From Hyphomicrobiales bacterium (GTDB lineage: Bacteria; Pseudomonadota; Alphaproteobacteria; Rhizobiales; Rhizobiaceae): 64,000 nt of DNA. A model generated the notes under the pieces. That model was not told the DNA's origin. It did not search any database and was given only the letters and a program-made list of their open reading frames with translations. This document shows, in pieces, positions 53,912 through 62,970 of the stretch. The DNA lies in NCBI GenBank assembly GCA_900472295.1, contig UCIA01000024.1, positions 76,577-140,576 of the forward strand. The letters run 5' to 3'. Position numbers and translations under genes: made by a program. Within the stretch, counting starts at the first letter, position 1. Each line of letters opens with the position of its first letter.

Positions 53912-55129
53912 CTACGGCTCGGTCCGAACAGGCAGTGCCTCGTAGTCCGCAGCCTGGCTCGTCACGACAGGCAGGCAACCCGGCCGTGAAGGCGGTGGGC
54001 CGTAGAAAAGGCTCAAGATACTATCGACGACGTTCGCATAGCCACGCTCAAATAGCGACGAGCGGCTCTCGTCGTTACCTTGCTTTATCGTCACCGTGGC
54101 TGTCATGCCTGACACGAGTGGAACCCCGCTCGGCACCTCCTCGATGGCAATGCGGACCGGAACCCGTTGCGCCAGGCGGACCCAGGTATAGATCGGATCG
54201 ACGTTTGGCAGGCCTTGCGCGCCGGCTGCGGCGTTCGACACGCTTATTCCACGCGTCACAGTCTCGACGCGTCCCACGATGGGCGCGGAATAGCCCATCA
54301 ATTGCGCCTCAACGCGGTCGTTGACGCAGACCCTGCCCAATTTCGTTTCCTCGAAATAGCCATCGATCCAGAAGCTTTGGGAGTCGATCACGGTGACGTT
54401 GCTGTTCCCCGCGAGAGCGAAATCGCCGACCCGCAGAAGTAGATTGGTCACAAAGCCCGTGACTGGACTGGTGATCTTGGTGCGTTTCAGGTCCAGTTCG
54501 GCCTTGATTTGCTGCTGCCGCGCGGCTTCGACGGTAGCCTTGGCCACCGCAGCGGCGGCGGCATAGGTCTGCTGTTCCTCTACCGTTGTGCTTAGATTGG
54601 TTAGGGCCTGCCGGCGCTTCGATTTGGTTTCCTTCAGCTTGAGGTCGGCAGCGGCCTCAGCCAAGTGCGCTTTGCTGACGTCCAAGGCGACCTGGTAGTC
54701 GACCGGATCGATGACGTAAAGGACATCGCCCTGCCGCACATACTGGTTGTCGTTCACATGCAGCTCAACGATCTGACCGGAGACCTGGGGAGCGACGTTC
54801 GCGACCTGGACGCGGACGTTGCCGTTGCGTGTCCATGGCCCGAGCACGTAGGTCTGCCACGTGACGATTGCGACCAGGACTGCAATCATGGCAACCACCA
54901 GCGTGGCCAGACGCTTGCCAGCCGCAGCCAGGAATCGCAGCAGGGTTCGCGATGGCGCGGCAGATGGCAGGCCTGGCGCAAAGCGATCGTCGCCACGGTC
55001 TTCGGGCCCTGAGCTCTCCAACAGCGTCGGCCCGGTAATGGCCCTTGCTGCTTGCGGCGGGATGACATCGCCGCCTGCCTTGGAGGAGTATTCTTCTGGC
55101 AACGGCAGTTTCACGTGCGTATCGTGCAT
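53912..55129 (-). CDS. AaeA-like membrane-fusion protein (aromatic-acid efflux)
   Basis: A 405-residue HlyD-type adaptor with a long hydrophilic leader of about 70 residues and one membrane helix (LATLVVAMIAVLVAIVTW). The NVRVQVANVAPQVSGQIVELHVNDNQYVRQGD stretch, quoted here only by its core APQVSGQIV, and the closing ITSPVTGFVTNLLLRVGDF are typical. A 60-residue Ala/Gln-rich helical hairpin lies between. A proline-rich C-terminal tail follows. It is the last gene of a three-gene operon with the DUF1656 and FUSC genes, the AaeXAB arrangement of E. coli. Confidence 0.9.
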   Translation of the reverse strand: MHDTHVKLPLPEEYSSKAGGDVIPPQAARAITGPTLLESSGPEDRGDDRFAPGLPSAAPSRTLLRFLAAAGKRLATLVVAMIAVLVAIVTWQTYVLGPWTRNGNVRVQVANVAPQVSGQIVELHVNDNQYVRQGDVLYVIDPVDYQVALDVSKAHLAEAAADLKLKETKSKRRQALTNLSTTVEEQQTYAAAAAVAKATVEAARQQQIKAELDLKRTKITSPVTGFVTNLLLRVGDFALAGNSNVTVIDSQSFWIDGYFEETKLGRVCVNDRVEAQLMGYSAPIVGRVETVTRGISVSNAAAGAQGLPNVDPIYTWVRLAQRVPVRIAIEEVPSGVPLVSGMTATVTIKQGNDESRSSLFERGYANVVDSILSLFYGPPPSRPGCLPVVTSQAADYEALPVRTEP

Positions 55130-55139
55130 CGACTCCTCC

Positions 55140-55343
55140 CTAGTAAAACAGCGTCAGAAGACCAAAAACGGCGACATACAGACTAAGCTCAGCGACCTGC
55201 GGGCGAATAAAGTACTTCGAGAACCCGACCAGATGCAGGAGAGGACGGAGCAGCAGGACGAGCAGGAGCGCGACGATCGCATCCGAGACGATCGGAGCAA
55301 CCAGAACGCCGCCAAGGACCAGTTCATCGAACACATGGGTCAT
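55140..55343 (-). CDS. DUF1656 small membrane protein (AaeX-like)
   Basis: A 67-residue protein with two membrane helices: VLVAPIVSDAIVALLLVLLL and LSLYVAVFGLLTLFY, separated by the RPLLHLVGFSKYFIRP loop; both are quoted in short form. This is the DUF1656 signature, found beside FUSC and HlyD efflux genes in many proteobacteria. A GGGAG lies eight bases before the ATG; a frame open further upstream is not needed. It sits ten bases from the adaptor and six bases after the FUSC gene. Confidence 0.9.
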   Translation of the reverse strand: MTHVFDELVLGGVLVAPIVSDAIVALLLVLLLRPLLHLVGFSKYFIRPQVAELSLYVAVFGLLTLFY

Positions 55344-55348
55344 GTCTG

Positions 55349-57262
55349 TTACTCCCTCGCCGAGGAAGGCGTTGCATGAAAGGCCATCGCCGCCACGACC
55401 AAAGCTGCGCATGCCGCAGGCGGCGGAACGCCATAGACCTCAGCGCCAGCGTGCAGGCGATAGGCTGCGTCGATCAGCAATTCGGCGTCCCGCCGGAACA
55501 GCGCATGGCGTGCCCAGCCCGCTGTTTCGACGAGCGCAGCGTGCTCCAGCCGCTCCAGTTCGTCAGTGCAGCGGCGAAGCGCGGCGGCCTGGTCGAATCT
55601 GCACATGGCCTCATCCAGCACCGCCGGATTGCCCCCCGCAAGGCCTGCGATCTGTCCGACCCGAACCGCGGCATAAAAGGCGGCCTCTTCCGAAGCCAAG
55701 TCTTTGCGCCATTGCGATTGCGGCCGCTCGAGATCCGTGCGCGCCTCTGCCAGTAGCTGCCGGACCTGTCGCGCGGCTGACATCGGAGGCACTACAAGCT
55801 GCAAAGCGAACAGCAGGCCGGTCGCGACGCATACGAATATGCAGGCGACCAAGAAGGTCTCGGGGTTGTAGTTCTGCGGATTGCTTGGCGAAACGAGCGC
55901 GATGATGAACACCATGCTCAAGCGACCGATGCTCGACAGGATGGGGTTTGTTAGCGTCATCAGCAGCGCGCAACCGATGATGAAAGGCGCCATGCCGATC
56001 GCCAACATCGGAAACCCGGTCGCGCCGTCCAGAACGGCGAATTGCAGGATTCCGGCCAGTACGCAGGCGAACGGAGCAAGCAGAACCGCCAGCTTGGTGA
56101 AGGCCACCTGGTCAGGCGCGGTTGCGCCGAGGCCAATCAGGAGCGCCACGAATGCGAGCGCAGCGGTGACCGATGGCCAATCGACCATCTGGAACAGGGT
56201 CGATGCCAACACGAAGTAGGTAGCCGCCTTGAAGCCCCCCTCCAAGGCGATGCGACGCGATCGATAGAGTGGCGTTCGCCAGGGCTGCTCCGGAAATCTC
56301 CCCGCTTGGAGCCCGTCGAGGTCGCTGCGAGACGCCGCATCCCTTTGGTGGAACTCGGTGGCCAGCAACTCGCGCGCCATCGCGAACAGGACGTCGAGTT
56401 GTCGCGGGCGGCCCGTGTCAGCGAGTGGCCGGAGAGTGGCCTCGGCATGCCTTACCGAATTCGAGATGCGACAAGGCAGAGTTGCCAGGGCACGGGCCGC
56501 GGAAAATGCCGCGACCAGTTCGACCACAGCCGCCCTGGCCGACGCCGCCCGCGCCTCGCCGCTGCTCGATTCGCTCGCCAGGCTTGCGATGTCGGACCGC
56601 AGCTCGGTGACATCGCGCAGCAGAACCGCCGCGGCCGCCGCGGGCATTGCCTGCCCGCGCAACGCGTTCCAGCCGCTGTCCATGACCCGGTCCTGAAGCG
56701 ACTTCAATTTTGCGAAAACCTTGGGATGGTGGTCGGGCGCGCCTAGAATGTCGTTGATGAAGGTGATCGCCAGAACGCCGATAACGATTGCCGAGCCGCG
56801 CGCGATTCCTGCGTCAAACACTTGTTCCGGAGCATCGATCTGCTCGATCGCGACAATCGCGACAGTCGTAACCCCGAGCGATGCGGCATAGGCACGGTTC
56901 CCGTCCAGGGTTCCGACCACGAAGACGCACAGTCCGATCCAAGCGGCGAACACCCAAAGCATGATGACACCGCTTTGCGCAAAAACGCCGACGATGACGA
57001 ACGATGCGGCCACACTGAGCCCGGTAGCAAGAAGACGGAAGACCGCCTTGTTTAGCCCTTGGCCGCGGGTTGGCAGCGCCAGGATCGCCACCGTGATTGC
57101 AGCCGAGGATGGGGCGTCCAACTCAAGCCAGAAGCTGACATAAAGCGCGAGGATGACCGCGAGCCAGATCCGGATTGCGTATGCCCAGGACGGTCCGGGA
57201 AATCCCGCAAAAGTGAACGGCCGCAGAGTAGCTGCGATGCTTGGCGTATCCTCCTCCGTCAT
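55349..57262 (-). CDS. FUSC-family (AaeB-like) inner-membrane efflux transporter
   Basis: A 637-residue membrane protein in two halves, each with about six helices: IWLAVILALYVSFWLELDAP with a following GQGLNKAVFRLLAT core, and a second set beginning AATYFVLASTLFQMVDWPS. Both show the FUSC (fusaric-acid resistance/aromatic-acid exporter) pattern, including the SPSNPQNYNPETF loop. An AAGG about eight bases before the ATG supports the start at 57262; an earlier ATG at 57349 adds 29 residues. With its adaptor and DUF1656 partner it expels aromatic carboxylic acids in relatives. Confidence 0.88.
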   Translation of the reverse strand: MTEEDTPSIAATLRPFTFAGFPGPSWAYAIRIWLAVILALYVSFWLELDAPSSAAITVAILALPTRGQGLNKAVFRLLATGLSVAASFVIVGVFAQSGVIMLWVFAAWIGLCVFVVGTLDGNRAYAASLGVTTVAIVAIEQIDAPEQVFDAGIARGSAIVIGVLAITFINDILGAPDHHPKVFAKLKSLQDRVMDSGWNALRGQAMPAAAAAVLLRDVTELRSDIASLASESSSGEARAASARAAVVELVAAFSAARALATLPCRISNSVRHAEATLRPLADTGRPRQLDVLFAMARELLATEFHQRDAASRSDLDGLQAGRFPEQPWRTPLYRSRRIALEGGFKAATYFVLASTLFQMVDWPSVTAALAFVALLIGLGATAPDQVAFTKLAVLLAPFACVLAGILQFAVLDGATGFPMLAIGMAPFIIGCALLMTLTNPILSSIGRLSMVFIIALVSPSNPQNYNPETFLVACIFVCVATGLLFALQLVVPPMSAARQVRQLLAEARTDLERPQSQWRKDLASEEAAFYAAVRVGQIAGLAGGNPAVLDEAMCRFDQAAALRRCTDELERLEHAALVETAGWARHALFRRDAELLIDAAYRLHAGAEVYGVPPPAACAALVVAAMAFHATPSSARE

Positions 57263-57556
57263 TGCAAGCCTTCGCGGAGGTTGGTCCTCGGAACCGGAAG
57301 GTTCGGCCCGGAACAAGGCATCCCGAACAGGACCTCCCCGCCAACCCAAGAGGACGCGATCGGGTGCATGCCTTCGCCCTGCAAATCACGGTTCTCCGGT
57401 GCCACCGAACGTGGCGTCAACTGGAAAGTCATCTGTAGTATATTGGGAACCGAGTGGTTCTTGAGCATCGTCATGTTTCTCCGCGAATGGCGACTCAGGA
57501 CCACTTCCAATCCTTCGAGTTCACGATCGGCCCGACCTGCGGTAGCGGCGAGTCCG

Positions 57557-58507
57557 TCAGCGCGGATCGTTGCGGGCGGCGTAGTGAGCAATCCATGCCT
57601 GCACACCCTGCAATGTTTGGAAGTCGTCCAAGGATCGCGCCGGGATGTCAGGATAGTCGGCCGCGGCCATTCGGCTCAAAGCAGTACCAGGACCTAGCTC
57701 AAGAAATGCGTTTGCTCCGCTTTCGACACATGCCTGAAGGCAATCGGCCCAACGGACGGTTTGGGATATCTGCGCCGCCAGTTTGCCGAGGCCCTGATAG
57801 AAATCGATAACCGGCGTGCCATCGATGCCACTGAGCAGCCGTACATGCGGGGGAGATGCGGCCGCCGGGGTAACGCGAACAAGCTTTTCGCAAAAAACGG
57901 CAGAGGCCTTCGCAAGGCGTGGTGTATGGGACGCAACCTCGACTGGCAGAACGATCACGCGCAAGGCGTTCATCGCCCGCGCCTCGATCGCCATGGCGTG
58001 TAGTGCGTTGTGGCTTCCGCCCAGCATAAAGGCGTCGGCCGGATTGATAATGGCAATCGCGGCCTCGTGCCGTTCGCACAACCCGTCGATCGCTTTCCGC
58101 GACAGACCGCGAACGAACAGAAGCCCGTCGCCGGGCTGCGATACGGCATCCATCGCCTCGGCCCGGAAAGCGGCGAGGCCCAGTGTTTGAATCGCATCTA
58201 ACCGGCCGGCGACACCCCAGGCGGCCAGTTCGCCGACGCTGTAGCCTGCGACGACGATCCGATCCGGTATCGCGCCGTTTAGCAAGGCCGCGGCCGCCAA
58301 TGGCTGCAGCGTGCAGAGGATCTGACCGACGCGGTCGTGATGAAACGCCTCCGCGCCATCGGTTCGCACGATCTCGCGGGGATCGCGACCACCTAGCAGA
58401 GCCGTCGCTTGTTGGAACAAAGCGCCAGCCCGAGGTGCATCGCCCGTCAACGCGAACATACCTGAATGCTGTCTGCCTTGACCCGAACAAAGGATAGCTA
58501 GGCTCAT
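57557..58507 (-). CDS. mdcH: malonate decarboxylase, malonyl-CoA:ACP transacylase subunit
   Basis: A 316-residue acyltransferase-fold protein. SGQGRQ near the start is the acyltransferase oxyanion loop, GYSVGE holds the nucleophile Ser (about residue 90) and ASHTPRLA the catalytic His. The mdcH product loads malonyl onto the carrier protein at the start of the decarboxylase cycle. ATG 58507 is chosen because the family starts MSLAILCSGQG; a GTG nine bases upstream directly follows the stop of the transporter gene. It is the last gene seen of the leftward mdc operon. Confidence 0.9.
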   Translation of the reverse strand: MSLAILCSGQGRQHSGMFALTGDAPRAGALFQQATALLGGRDPREIVRTDGAEAFHHDRVGQILCTLQPLAAAALLNGAIPDRIVVAGYSVGELAAWGVAGRLDAIQTLGLAAFRAEAMDAVSQPGDGLLFVRGLSRKAIDGLCERHEAAIAIINPADAFMLGGSHNALHAMAIEARAMNALRVIVLPVEVASHTPRLAKASAVFCEKLVRVTPAAASPPHVRLLSGIDGTPVIDFYQGLGKLAAQISQTVRWADCLQACVESGANAFLELGPGTALSRMAAADYPDIPARSLDDFQTLQGVQAWIAHYAARNDPR

Positions 58508-58516
58508 GAACGCCAC

Positions 58517-59470
58517 TCAGGCCGGAAACAGCAAGCCGATGGCGGTTGCCATGGTCACGACGCTGAGGATCGTGCTGGCAGTCACCATTGATCCCGCTGC
58601 GCCGGGGTCCATGCGGTAGTTCACTGCGAACAGGATCCCGAAGAAACCCGACGGCAACGCCGCCAGCAGAACCGCAATCCTGGCTGTCTCGGCGGGTATC
58701 GGCAAGCTGAACGTGATCGCCGCCGCCAGTAGCGGCCTGGCGATGTTAGCAACCGCAGTGGCGCCGACGATCTTCCAGTCCAGCCGGAACGCCTGCGACG
58801 AGAGAATAAGGCCGGTCAGAAATAGGGCGACGCCCGGCGCGGCGTGTCCGATCAGCAGCAGGCAGGCATCGATCACGGCACCAGTTTTCAACCCCGACAG
58901 CGACACCAGGATGCCCAACGCAGGCGCGAGGACCACGGGCTTGGTAAGCGCATGCCGGATGGAGCACAGGACACGTTTAGTCGCCGTCTCTGCTCCGTCC
59001 GGTTTCAGGCCGAGGCTCATCTCGACGATGATGAGCGAAAGCGGGCTGACAAGGATCGAGCCACTTGCCAGCGCTATGGCGAGCGGCACAGCGCCGCTTG
59101 GCCCGACGACAGCGGACATGATGGGCAGCCCGACGCCTGCGAGATTCGGGAAGGCTAGCGTCAGCGCCTGAAGGGACGCGTCGGCGGGACTATCCTTCAA
59201 GATGATCTTCGCACCAAAATACCAGGCGAAAAACACGCCGAGCATTACGGCGCCGAGAATGAGGAATAGTGGCGCTTGAGCCACCATCTCGCTGCGCGAG
59301 GCGGAGGCGGTCGCGGCGAACAGCGATGCCGGCAGGGCAAAGTTCATGATCAGAGCGTTGAGGCTGTCGACCTTGTGATTGTCAACAATCCGGTGCCGCC
59401 CGGCGCCATAACCGAGCAGCAGGACGAAGAAGATGGGAGAAAGCGCCAGTAAGATCGCGTTCGACATCAC
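58517..59470 (-). CDS. mdcF: AEC-family malonate transporter
   Basis: A 317-residue membrane protein with about ten helices, beginning LLALSPIFFVLLLGYGAGR, with NALIMNFALPASLFAATA as the classic AEC (auxin efflux carrier) crossover, and TLAFPNLAGVGLPIM shortly after. In mdc operons of this type the AEC protein MdcF imports malonate. It overlaps mdcB by four bases (ATGA) and precedes mdcH by nine bases. The direction and substrate are inferred from operon context. Confidence 0.9.
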   Translation of the reverse strand: MMSNAILLALSPIFFVLLLGYGAGRHRIVDNHKVDSLNALIMNFALPASLFAATASASRSEMVAQAPLFLILGAVMLGVFFAWYFGAKIILKDSPADASLQALTLAFPNLAGVGLPIMSAVVGPSGAVPLAIALASGSILVSPLSLIIVEMSLGLKPDGAETATKRVLCSIRHALTKPVVLAPALGILVSLSGLKTGAVIDACLLLIGHAAPGVALFLTGLILSSQAFRLDWKIVGATAVANIARPLLAAAITFSLPIPAETARIAVLLAALPSGFFGILFAVNYRMDPGAAGSMVTASTILSVVTMATAIGLLFPA

Positions 59471-60354
59471 GTTCGTTCCGCTTCGCAGGCGCTGACGAAA
59501 AGGCTCATGGCGAGGATATCCGCCGAGCCGCCGGGACTCAGCCGACGGGCGACGAAGCCTTCATGCACGGCGCACGCTCGGGCGCGCCAATCGGGCTTGG
59601 CAACACCACCGTGGCGAATGAATTGCCGGGCTTTGTGGCGGGCGAACCGAAGACCGTCCGTTCCTCCGCGGTGCAGGAGATTGGTGTCCTCGAGGGAAGC
59701 GATCAGGGCGAAGCAAGCCTCGACCCTCTGGGCCTCTTCGTCATCAGGCGCCGCGAGTGCTCCCTTCCGCAGTGCCGGCAGCCCAATTTCATAGAGACTT
59801 GGAAAGCCAAGCGACGCCTCCATCCGCGCCCCACCCGAACCGTAGCGGCGACGCGCCCGCTCGCCGTGGCTGTGAAGCAGGACAGGGCCGTTGACGATGT
59901 CACGCCCCCATCGCGACGCAACGACCGCGCCCAGTGAAAGAGCTCCGTCAGCTAGTCCGACAGTTCTTGCGCCGAAAGCCGCGCATAGGAGGCCAAGCCC
60001 GAATATGGCACCACGATGCGTGTTGATCCCCGACGTCGCATCCATCATAGCTGCCTCGGCATCGAGGCCGATGATCCTTAGGCGATCCATATCCCATGCC
60101 TCTGCTCCAGCATTCGCCAGGGAAGCAAAATATGGCTCGATCGCCCGTGCACTGGCGCGGAACATGTCGGCGTCCATATCGTCGTGGCTGCCGCTGTCGA
60201 TGTGGCTGACCAAGCCCGGCTTGGGCCAAGTTTCCAGCTCCAGCACCAAGCTGCGCGCGGCGAGTGCGGCGATGACCTCGCCATTGTGCAGGACAATCTG
60301 CTGCGGGCGCAGACCATCGAACTTAGGAGCCGAAAGCGCGGTCGCGGTCCTCAT
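59467..60354 (-). CDS. mdcB: triphosphoribosyl-dephospho-CoA synthase
   Basis: A 295-residue CitG/MdcB-family enzyme that makes the prosthetic-group precursor 2'-(5''-triphosphoribosyl)-3'-dephospho-CoA from ATP and dephospho-CoA. Motifs include LELETWPKPGLVSHIDSGSHDDM (given by its core PKPGLVSHIDSGSH), the SGINTHRGAIFGLGLL loop and HGERARRRYG. The ATG at 60354 overlaps the mdcG stop (ATGA) and fits the family start. It supplies the substrate for MdcG. Confidence 0.93.
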   Translation of the reverse strand: MRTATALSAPKFDGLRPQQIVLHNGEVIAALAARSLVLELETWPKPGLVSHIDSGSHDDMDADMFRASARAIEPYFASLANAGAEAWDMDRLRIIGLDAEAAMMDATSGINTHRGAIFGLGLLCAAFGARTVGLADGALSLGAVVASRWGRDIVNGPVLLHSHGERARRRYGSGGARMEASLGFPSLYEIGLPALRKGALAAPDDEEAQRVEACFALIASLEDTNLLHRGGTDGLRFARHKARQFIRHGGVAKPDWRARACAVHEGFVARRLSPGGSADILAMSLFVSACEAERT

Positions 60355-60995
60355 GTAGGAATCCTCCCGGAAATGAACTGGTCCGCGCTGAACAGGGTGA
60401 TCCCGACAATGGTCTTGACCAGCACGTCCCGCCCGCCGGCGTGAAGCTCCCGCCAATTGACGGCGGAGGCGCCACGGATCAACTCACCGTCAAGCCGCAT
60501 CGGCGCGCTGGCTTCGATGCGCTCCACGGCTTCTGTAAGGCGGCACAGCTGCGTATCGCGGCGGACATACATCGCGAAATCGAGATCCGAGCTATCTGTC
60601 AGATAGTCCAGGCCGGTGATCACCTGCCACGCTAGGCTGCCAAAGACCCTGGCTTCAACTCCCTGTCCCGATGCGAGCTGGCCAAGACGCAGCAGCGTTG
60701 TTCGCCACGACGGTGGCGCCGCACGGACGGTGGAGGCCAGGTTCGGCGACGGCGCCACTGCGACGACATCTGCGGGTCTTACCACGACTGCGAGCCGCTT
60801 CTTGCCGGCGAAAGGCGGAAGCGGCAGGCCAAGTGGCACACCACGCCCTTCTCCTGCGTTGGCACGACGCCCGACCATTGGCCACCCCCGATCGACCCAG
60901 CTCGCAACGATGGGATCTGTGGCCAGTTCAACGCGCGTCCCTACCAAGGCTTTCCATGCGAGCGGGCTAACGTAGACGAGATCGTGGCGGTTCAT
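60351..60995 (-). CDS. mdcG: phosphoribosyl-dephospho-CoA transferase (holo-ACP synthase)
   Basis: A 214-residue enzyme that attaches the MdcB product to the carrier protein MdcC. Family features are HDLVYVSPLAWKAL, GLPLPPFAGKKRLAV and a nucleotidyltransferase-like GSLAWQVITGLDYLTDSSDLD, with the DSSDLD acidic pair as the metal site. It ends overlapping mdcB and starts six bases after mdcE. Confidence 0.93.
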   Translation of the reverse strand: MNRHDLVYVSPLAWKALVGTRVELATDPIVASWVDRGWPMVGRRANAGEGRGVPLGLPLPPFAGKKRLAVVVRPADVVAVAPSPNLASTVRAAPPSWRTTLLRLGQLASGQGVEARVFGSLAWQVITGLDYLTDSSDLDFAMYVRRDTQLCRLTEAVERIEASAPMRLDGELIRGASAVNWRELHAGGRDVLVKTIVGITLFSADQFISGRIPT

Positions 60996-61001
60996 CGCAG
61001 T

Positions 61002-61724
61002 TCACCGAGATTGGAGGCCGAGGCCGCGGACGCGCTCGGCGATCTCGTAGGCTTTTGGCCGCCCGCCACGCTGCTTGCCAAGCAGACCTCGGCCGTCGTC
61101 GATATCAGGTAAACTTGCCAGGAGGGTTTCCAGTTGGTCTACGAGCGGAACCCCAGCGTCCCAGATGACGTGGACCGCGCCGGTCTGAGCGAGATTCTCC
61201 AAGCCGGGGGCAAAGACAGGCGTCGACTTGGCCTTCTCTTCCAGTACCTCAAGTGAAAGCTTCGTGACCTTGGACATCGACGGCAGGTCCATCACCACGG
61301 GCGTGGCACCGGGCAGTCCGACCAACACCCGAGTGGCAAGCGCCGTTGAAAGAAATGCTCCAGCGGCGGTGTGACCATAGAGAAGGCCGATCGTAGGCCG
61401 GCCGTGACTGTCGGCGTAGATGAGGCACTTGCCTAGATGGGCCAGGAATTCGTTCAGGCCCAAAAGCTCGTCGCGCTTGCTCATGCGCTGGCTATCGCTG
61501 TCCACGACGACGAGAATAGGCCCGCTGTCACGCGCGATCGAACGCAGGACGTGGGCGGACAGAATGATGGCATCATCGACCCCAAGGGGTAGCCGGTCGG
61601 CGACACCCACCACCAATGCAAGCCCGCCAGAGCGCAGGGAGCCTGATCCGTACACCACCCCCTCGTCGTTCTTCACGTCATGGCCTGCTGGAAACATCGA
61701 GGCAAGAATCTCATCGAGTGTCAT
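61002..61724 (-). CDS. mdcE: malonate decarboxylase gamma subunit
   Basis: A 240-residue carboxyltransferase-like subunit that, with MdcD, decarboxylates malonyl-S-ACP. The VYGSGSLRSGGLALVVGVADR start, PLGVDDAIILSAHVLR and GRPTIGLLYGHTAAGAF segments match the family; quoted pieces are partial. The start at 61724 overlaps the mdcD end by 14 bases; the long upstream open frame is a shadow of mdcD. Confidence 0.92.
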   Translation of the reverse strand: MTLDEILASMFPAGHDVKNDEGVVYGSGSLRSGGLALVVGVADRLPLGVDDAIILSAHVLRSIARDSGPILVVVDSDSQRMSKRDELLGLNEFLAHLGKCLIYADSHGRPTIGLLYGHTAAGAFLSTALATRVLVGLPGATPVVMDLPSMSKVTKLSLEVLEEKAKSTPVFAPGLENLAQTGAVHVIWDAGVPLVDQLETLLASLPDIDDGRGLLGKQRGGRPKAYEIAERVRGLGLQSR

Positions 61725-62646
61725 GGCTGATCCTCCGAACATGGTCGGCGACAGCAATGAATTGATTGACCGGCAAGGCAGGGACGGCTCCGGCGTCGGC
61801 AACACCTTCCGCGGTCCAGATATCGACAGCGTCGGCGCAACTGCCAAAGTCCCGCAGCCGTGCCTCGAGCCGGACCTGCTCGTTCGTGAGCGTACTGAGT
61901 TCAAAGCCACCCACCTGCTCCAGTAGCACCAGCGCTGCATCGCGAAATGCCTGAATGGTATCGTCGACGAAGGCATCCGCGGCACCGAGCAGGCGGCGGT
62001 GCTTTCCACCCATCGTGCGCCAAACAAGTGCCCGATCGCGCGAATCGAATTCCTCGACGCCGCGATTGGTTTCGATGACCTCCGGACCCGATACCGCGAT
62101 GCGGCCCTGCTCGGACACGGCCAACGCGGAACAGCAGCCGGCGATCAATCCGCCACCCCCATAGCAGCCGGCGCGGCCGCCGATCAGCCCGATCACCTTT
62201 GCGCCAGCGCTACGCGCTTCAATGACAGCACGCATGATCTCGGCAATGGCGAGTTCGCCGGCGTTGGCTTCCTGCAACCTCACCCCGCCTGTATCGAACA
62301 GGATCAGCACCGGCATAGAGCCAATGTCGCGCGCGGCGCGCAGCAAACCAGTCAGTTTGGCGCCATGCACCTCGCCAAAGGCTCCGCCCATGAAGCTGCC
62401 CTCCTGCGCGGCGATCAGCACGCTGGAGCCGCCAAGGCTACCGTGTCCGACCAGGATGCCATCGTCGAACTGTTCAGGCAGATCGAAAACCTTCAGGTGC
62501 GGGCTCACTTCTCGCTTCTCCGGACCGACGAACTCCATGAAGCTTTCTGGATCGAGCAGTAGGCGGACTCGTGTCCGGGCCGAAGCTTCGTACCAGCTTG
62601 TAAGGGCGGCGGGCGCTATCGCGGCCTGCATTGAGGTGGTGCTCAT
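61711..62646 (-). CDS. mdcD: malonate decarboxylase beta subunit
   Basis: A 311-residue crotonase-fold subunit. DDGILVGHGSLGGSSVLIAAQ and GGAFGEVHGAKL form the acyl-binding core; FDTGGVRLQEANAGEL and GRAGCYGGGGLIAG supply the oxyanion glycines. It forms the malonyl-ACP decarboxylase with MdcE. It overlaps mdcC by four bases at its start and mdcE by 14 at its end, a tight operon. Confidence 0.95.
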   Translation of the reverse strand: MSTTSMQAAIAPAALTSWYEASARTRVRLLLDPESFMEFVGPEKREVSPHLKVFDLPEQFDDGILVGHGSLGGSSVLIAAQEGSFMGGAFGEVHGAKLTGLLRAARDIGSMPVLILFDTGGVRLQEANAGELAIAEIMRAVIEARSAGAKVIGLIGGRAGCYGGGGLIAGCCSALAVSEQGRIAVSGPEVIETNRGVEEFDSRDRALVWRTMGGKHRRLLGAADAFVDDTIQAFRDAALVLLEQVGGFELSTLTNEQVRLEARLRDFGSCADAVDIWTAEGVADAGAVPALPVNQFIAVADHVRRISHDTR

Positions 62647-62957
62647 TGCTCTACCTCCATCAGGCGAACTGCTTGGGCTAGGCGAAGGGACACCGTGTCT
62701 GGTCGCGCGCCGCCATCATTGATCGAAAACTTGAGACCGCCGGGCGAATAGCGATCGACGAAATCCGCGACAACGGCGTTCCAGACAGCACCAAATCCTT
62801 CGGCGGTCGTACGGATCTCGACGAGGCATTCGCGCTCGGGCACAACGCGCTCCACCAGCACTTCGAGATTGCCCGAAGCCACCACGCCTACAATCGCCAT
62901 TTTCCTCGCGCCCCCGGCAGGCTGGCGGGCGTCATGACGTAAGCTGAAATCTTCCAT
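62643..62957 (-). CDS. mdcC: malonate decarboxylase acyl-carrier protein (delta subunit)
   Basis: A 104-residue carrier protein. The prosthetic group is attached through a Ser in the VVASGNLEVL motif (about residue 28), close to GVVGSGDLEVL in known MdcC proteins. The C-terminal VRLMEVEQ helix closes the domain. The ATG at 62957 is chosen by the family start; a long open frame upstream is a shadow of mdcA. It lies between mdcA and mdcD. Confidence 0.92.
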   Translation of the reverse strand: MEDFSLRHDARQPAGGARKMAIVGVVASGNLEVLVERVVPERECLVEIRTTAEGFGAVWNAVVADFVDRYSPGGLKFSINDGGARPDTVSLRLAQAVRLMEVEQ

Positions 62958-62970
62958 CGGGATGCTCCAG

